Shown here piece by piece: positions 62,997 to 64,000 of a stretch of DNA of 64,000 nucleotides (within the stretch, counting starts at the first letter, position 1; every line of letters starts with the position of its first letter). The position numbers and the translations under genes are program-made. The DNA is taken from the NCBI RefSeq assembly GCF_000165425.1, contig NW_001799411.1, positions 124,001-188,000 on the forward strand. Direction: 5' to 3'. Under the pieces are notes generated by a model. It saw only the letters and a list, made by a program, of their open reading frames with translations. It was not told the DNA's origin and ran no database searches. The stretch comes from Paramecium tetraurelia. Lineage: Eukaryota; Ciliophora; Oligohymenophorea; Peniculida; Parameciidae.

Positions 62997-63271
62997 CTTG
63001 CTGCAATTGGTTGAATTAAATTCAATGGCAGGAAAATCTCAAGGATGGACTTGAATTTTTTGACTTCAATATTAAGATTAAAATAGATTAAGAAGGCTTA
63101 AGTGAAGAAATTCAAAATTCATCTCAAGAAGTTAGAACCAATCATCAAATCCAGATGCAAAATTACTTCTTTCTTAAAACTTTTAACGCATTTGATTTGA
63201 TATTTTTATTAAATTCTATTATTGAATCAGAATCGATCAATAATATTTCCATAAGATTTTTCATAAATTGA
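62997..63271 (+). CDS. Possible small protein or gene fragment
   Basis: A 90-residue open frame, MKEPCCNWLNQIQWQENLKD ... EEIQNSSQEVRTNHQIQMQN ... IRFFIN. The residue mix is protein-like, unlike the Ile/Asn/Lys-only frames of neighbouring DNA, but there is no recognisable domain, no intron and AT-rich sequence on both sides. It may be a relic of a longer gene. Confidence 0.33.
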
Positions 63272-63422
63272 TATAAAAATTCAAATGTTTTTTGAGTGTG
63301 TTTTTTTACTTTATTTATTTTTTCTTTTAATTAAAGAGCCATAAATATATGATGTATTCTTAATTATATATTTGAATTCAGATAAGTTGATTACAATTAA
63401 TATTGTAATAATTAAATTAATT

Positions 63423-64000
63423 ATGAGAAAGAAGAGTCAAAGTAAGGGAAACACCCAAAAATTATAAGTTGAAGTTGATATTATGGTTTGATTGTTCTAT
63501 ATACTCGTAGGAATAACGAATTGTTGGACTTAAATAAATATTGCAATCTCAAAAAGAGTCTGCTAAAGAAAAAATGCAAATGAGCTAAGGATCCACAAGA
63601 TGGTCGGCAGCTTCCACTAATGTTCCTCTTAGAAGTACGTGAGTAATTACTAAGATAGATTATGGGAAACATGTTTTAGAAAAACATAGGGAAGTTGCAA
63701 AGACATTCCAACAGAAAAATAAATTAAACAAAGTGCCATCTAGGCCATCCTCTCGCTCTAGTTCACTTTCTAAACAGAGCAAGCAATCAGAAACTTAATC
63801 ATAATAGAATCAGAGCTATTTGACTTAGAGTCTGAATTTTGCAGGGAAGAATTCAGCAAATGAAAATTTGAAACGAGCACTTCAAGTCTAATAATGTAAA
63901 TCTAACAGACTTAGATTAGTTAGAATACTCTAATGAAGTTGTCAAATTCCTCAATTCCATTAATCTTGATAAACATGCTGGCGTAATACTTGAAAATGGA
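63423..64000 (+). CDS. Gln/Ser/Lys-rich protein with possible C-terminal SAM domain, 3' partial
   Basis: Runs off the window end. Start MRKKSQSKGNTQKLQVEVDI. Inferred introns: 63486-63510 (25 nt, GTTTG start), 63635-63658 (24 nt) and 63896-63914 (19 nt, least certain). The spliced product reads VGLKQILQSQKESAKEKMQM, WSAASTNVPLR, NYGKHVLEKHREVAKTFQQK, a Ser/Gln-rich linker (SRPSSRSSSLSKQSKQSETQ), then LEYSNEVVKFLNSINLDKHA followed by GVILENG. That last stretch looks like the first helices of a SAM domain. Role unknown. Confidence 0.6.

Noticed and set aside
1-64000. Retained internal eliminated sequences (TA-bounded IES)
   Set aside because: No gene needed removal of a TA-flanked segment to restore its frame; all clear interruptions fit GT-AG introns.

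Overview
The window reads as macronuclear DNA of an oligohymenophorean ciliate, most likely Paramecium. TAA and TAG are read as glutamine and TGA is the only stop. Genes are interrupted by tiny GT-AG introns of about 19-33 nt, nearly all GTA...TAG. The DNA is very AT-rich and genes are tightly packed on both strands, with convergent stop codons 3 or 12 bp apart and divergent starts 19 bp apart or less. Once TAA/TAG are read as Gln and the introns removed, nearly all of the sequence resolves into about 26 genes. Many were recovered only this way, because standard-code ORFs cut them into fragments. For almost every multi-exon model the spliced length is an exact multiple of three.

Layout. 1-2538: 3' part of a beta-adaptin. 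2551-4253: coiled-coil protein (minus). 4278-19131: three tandem ~1,630-residue multi-pass membrane proteins with a central PAS-like domain (TmcB/TmcC-like), sharing a 436-bp block that is almost unchanged at DNA level. 19181-20989: AGC-type protein kinase. 21015-22340: Era-type GTPase with KH domain (minus). 22412-23040 and 23060-27288: a divergent pair, the second a ~1,370-residue coiled-coil protein with a polyQ run and what looks like a degenerate kinesin-like domain. 27292-28616: PH plus papain-like (NlpC/P60, YiiX-like) protein (minus). 28731-30035: two small genes. 30197-31315: protein with two tandem, recently duplicated MSP/VAP domains (minus). 32081-38485: a paralogous gene pair flanking an EF-hand gene, a small basic gene and gene-poor DNA. 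38573-42588: an uncharacterised gene and a GTPase with coiled coil and Cys/His motif (both minus). 42902-48704: a four-domain voltage-gated-type cation channel of 1,900 residues with an all-Asp pore ring (minus). 49177-50403: M20 amidohydrolase. 51404-53560: a coiled-coil gene and an RCC1-repeat gene whose start codons overlap head-to-head. 53640-60651: the GCN1 homologue (2,309 residues). 60682-62458: a small coiled-coil gene and a TBC-domain Rab-GAP. 62997-64000: one doubtful small gene and the 5' part of a gene ending in a possible SAM domain.

The genes are mostly housekeeping and membrane/trafficking functions (adaptin, Rab-GAP, VAP-like, GCN1, Era, RCC1) mixed with ciliate-expanded families. 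I see no bacterial-type operon, no CRISPR array, no tRNA or rRNA I could defend, and no transposase. The best candidates for something new are the nearly frozen DNA block in the tandem PAS/membrane array, the kinesin-like domain that appears to have lost its nucleotide-binding loop, the DDDD four-domain channel, and the CATG-overlapping divergent starts.
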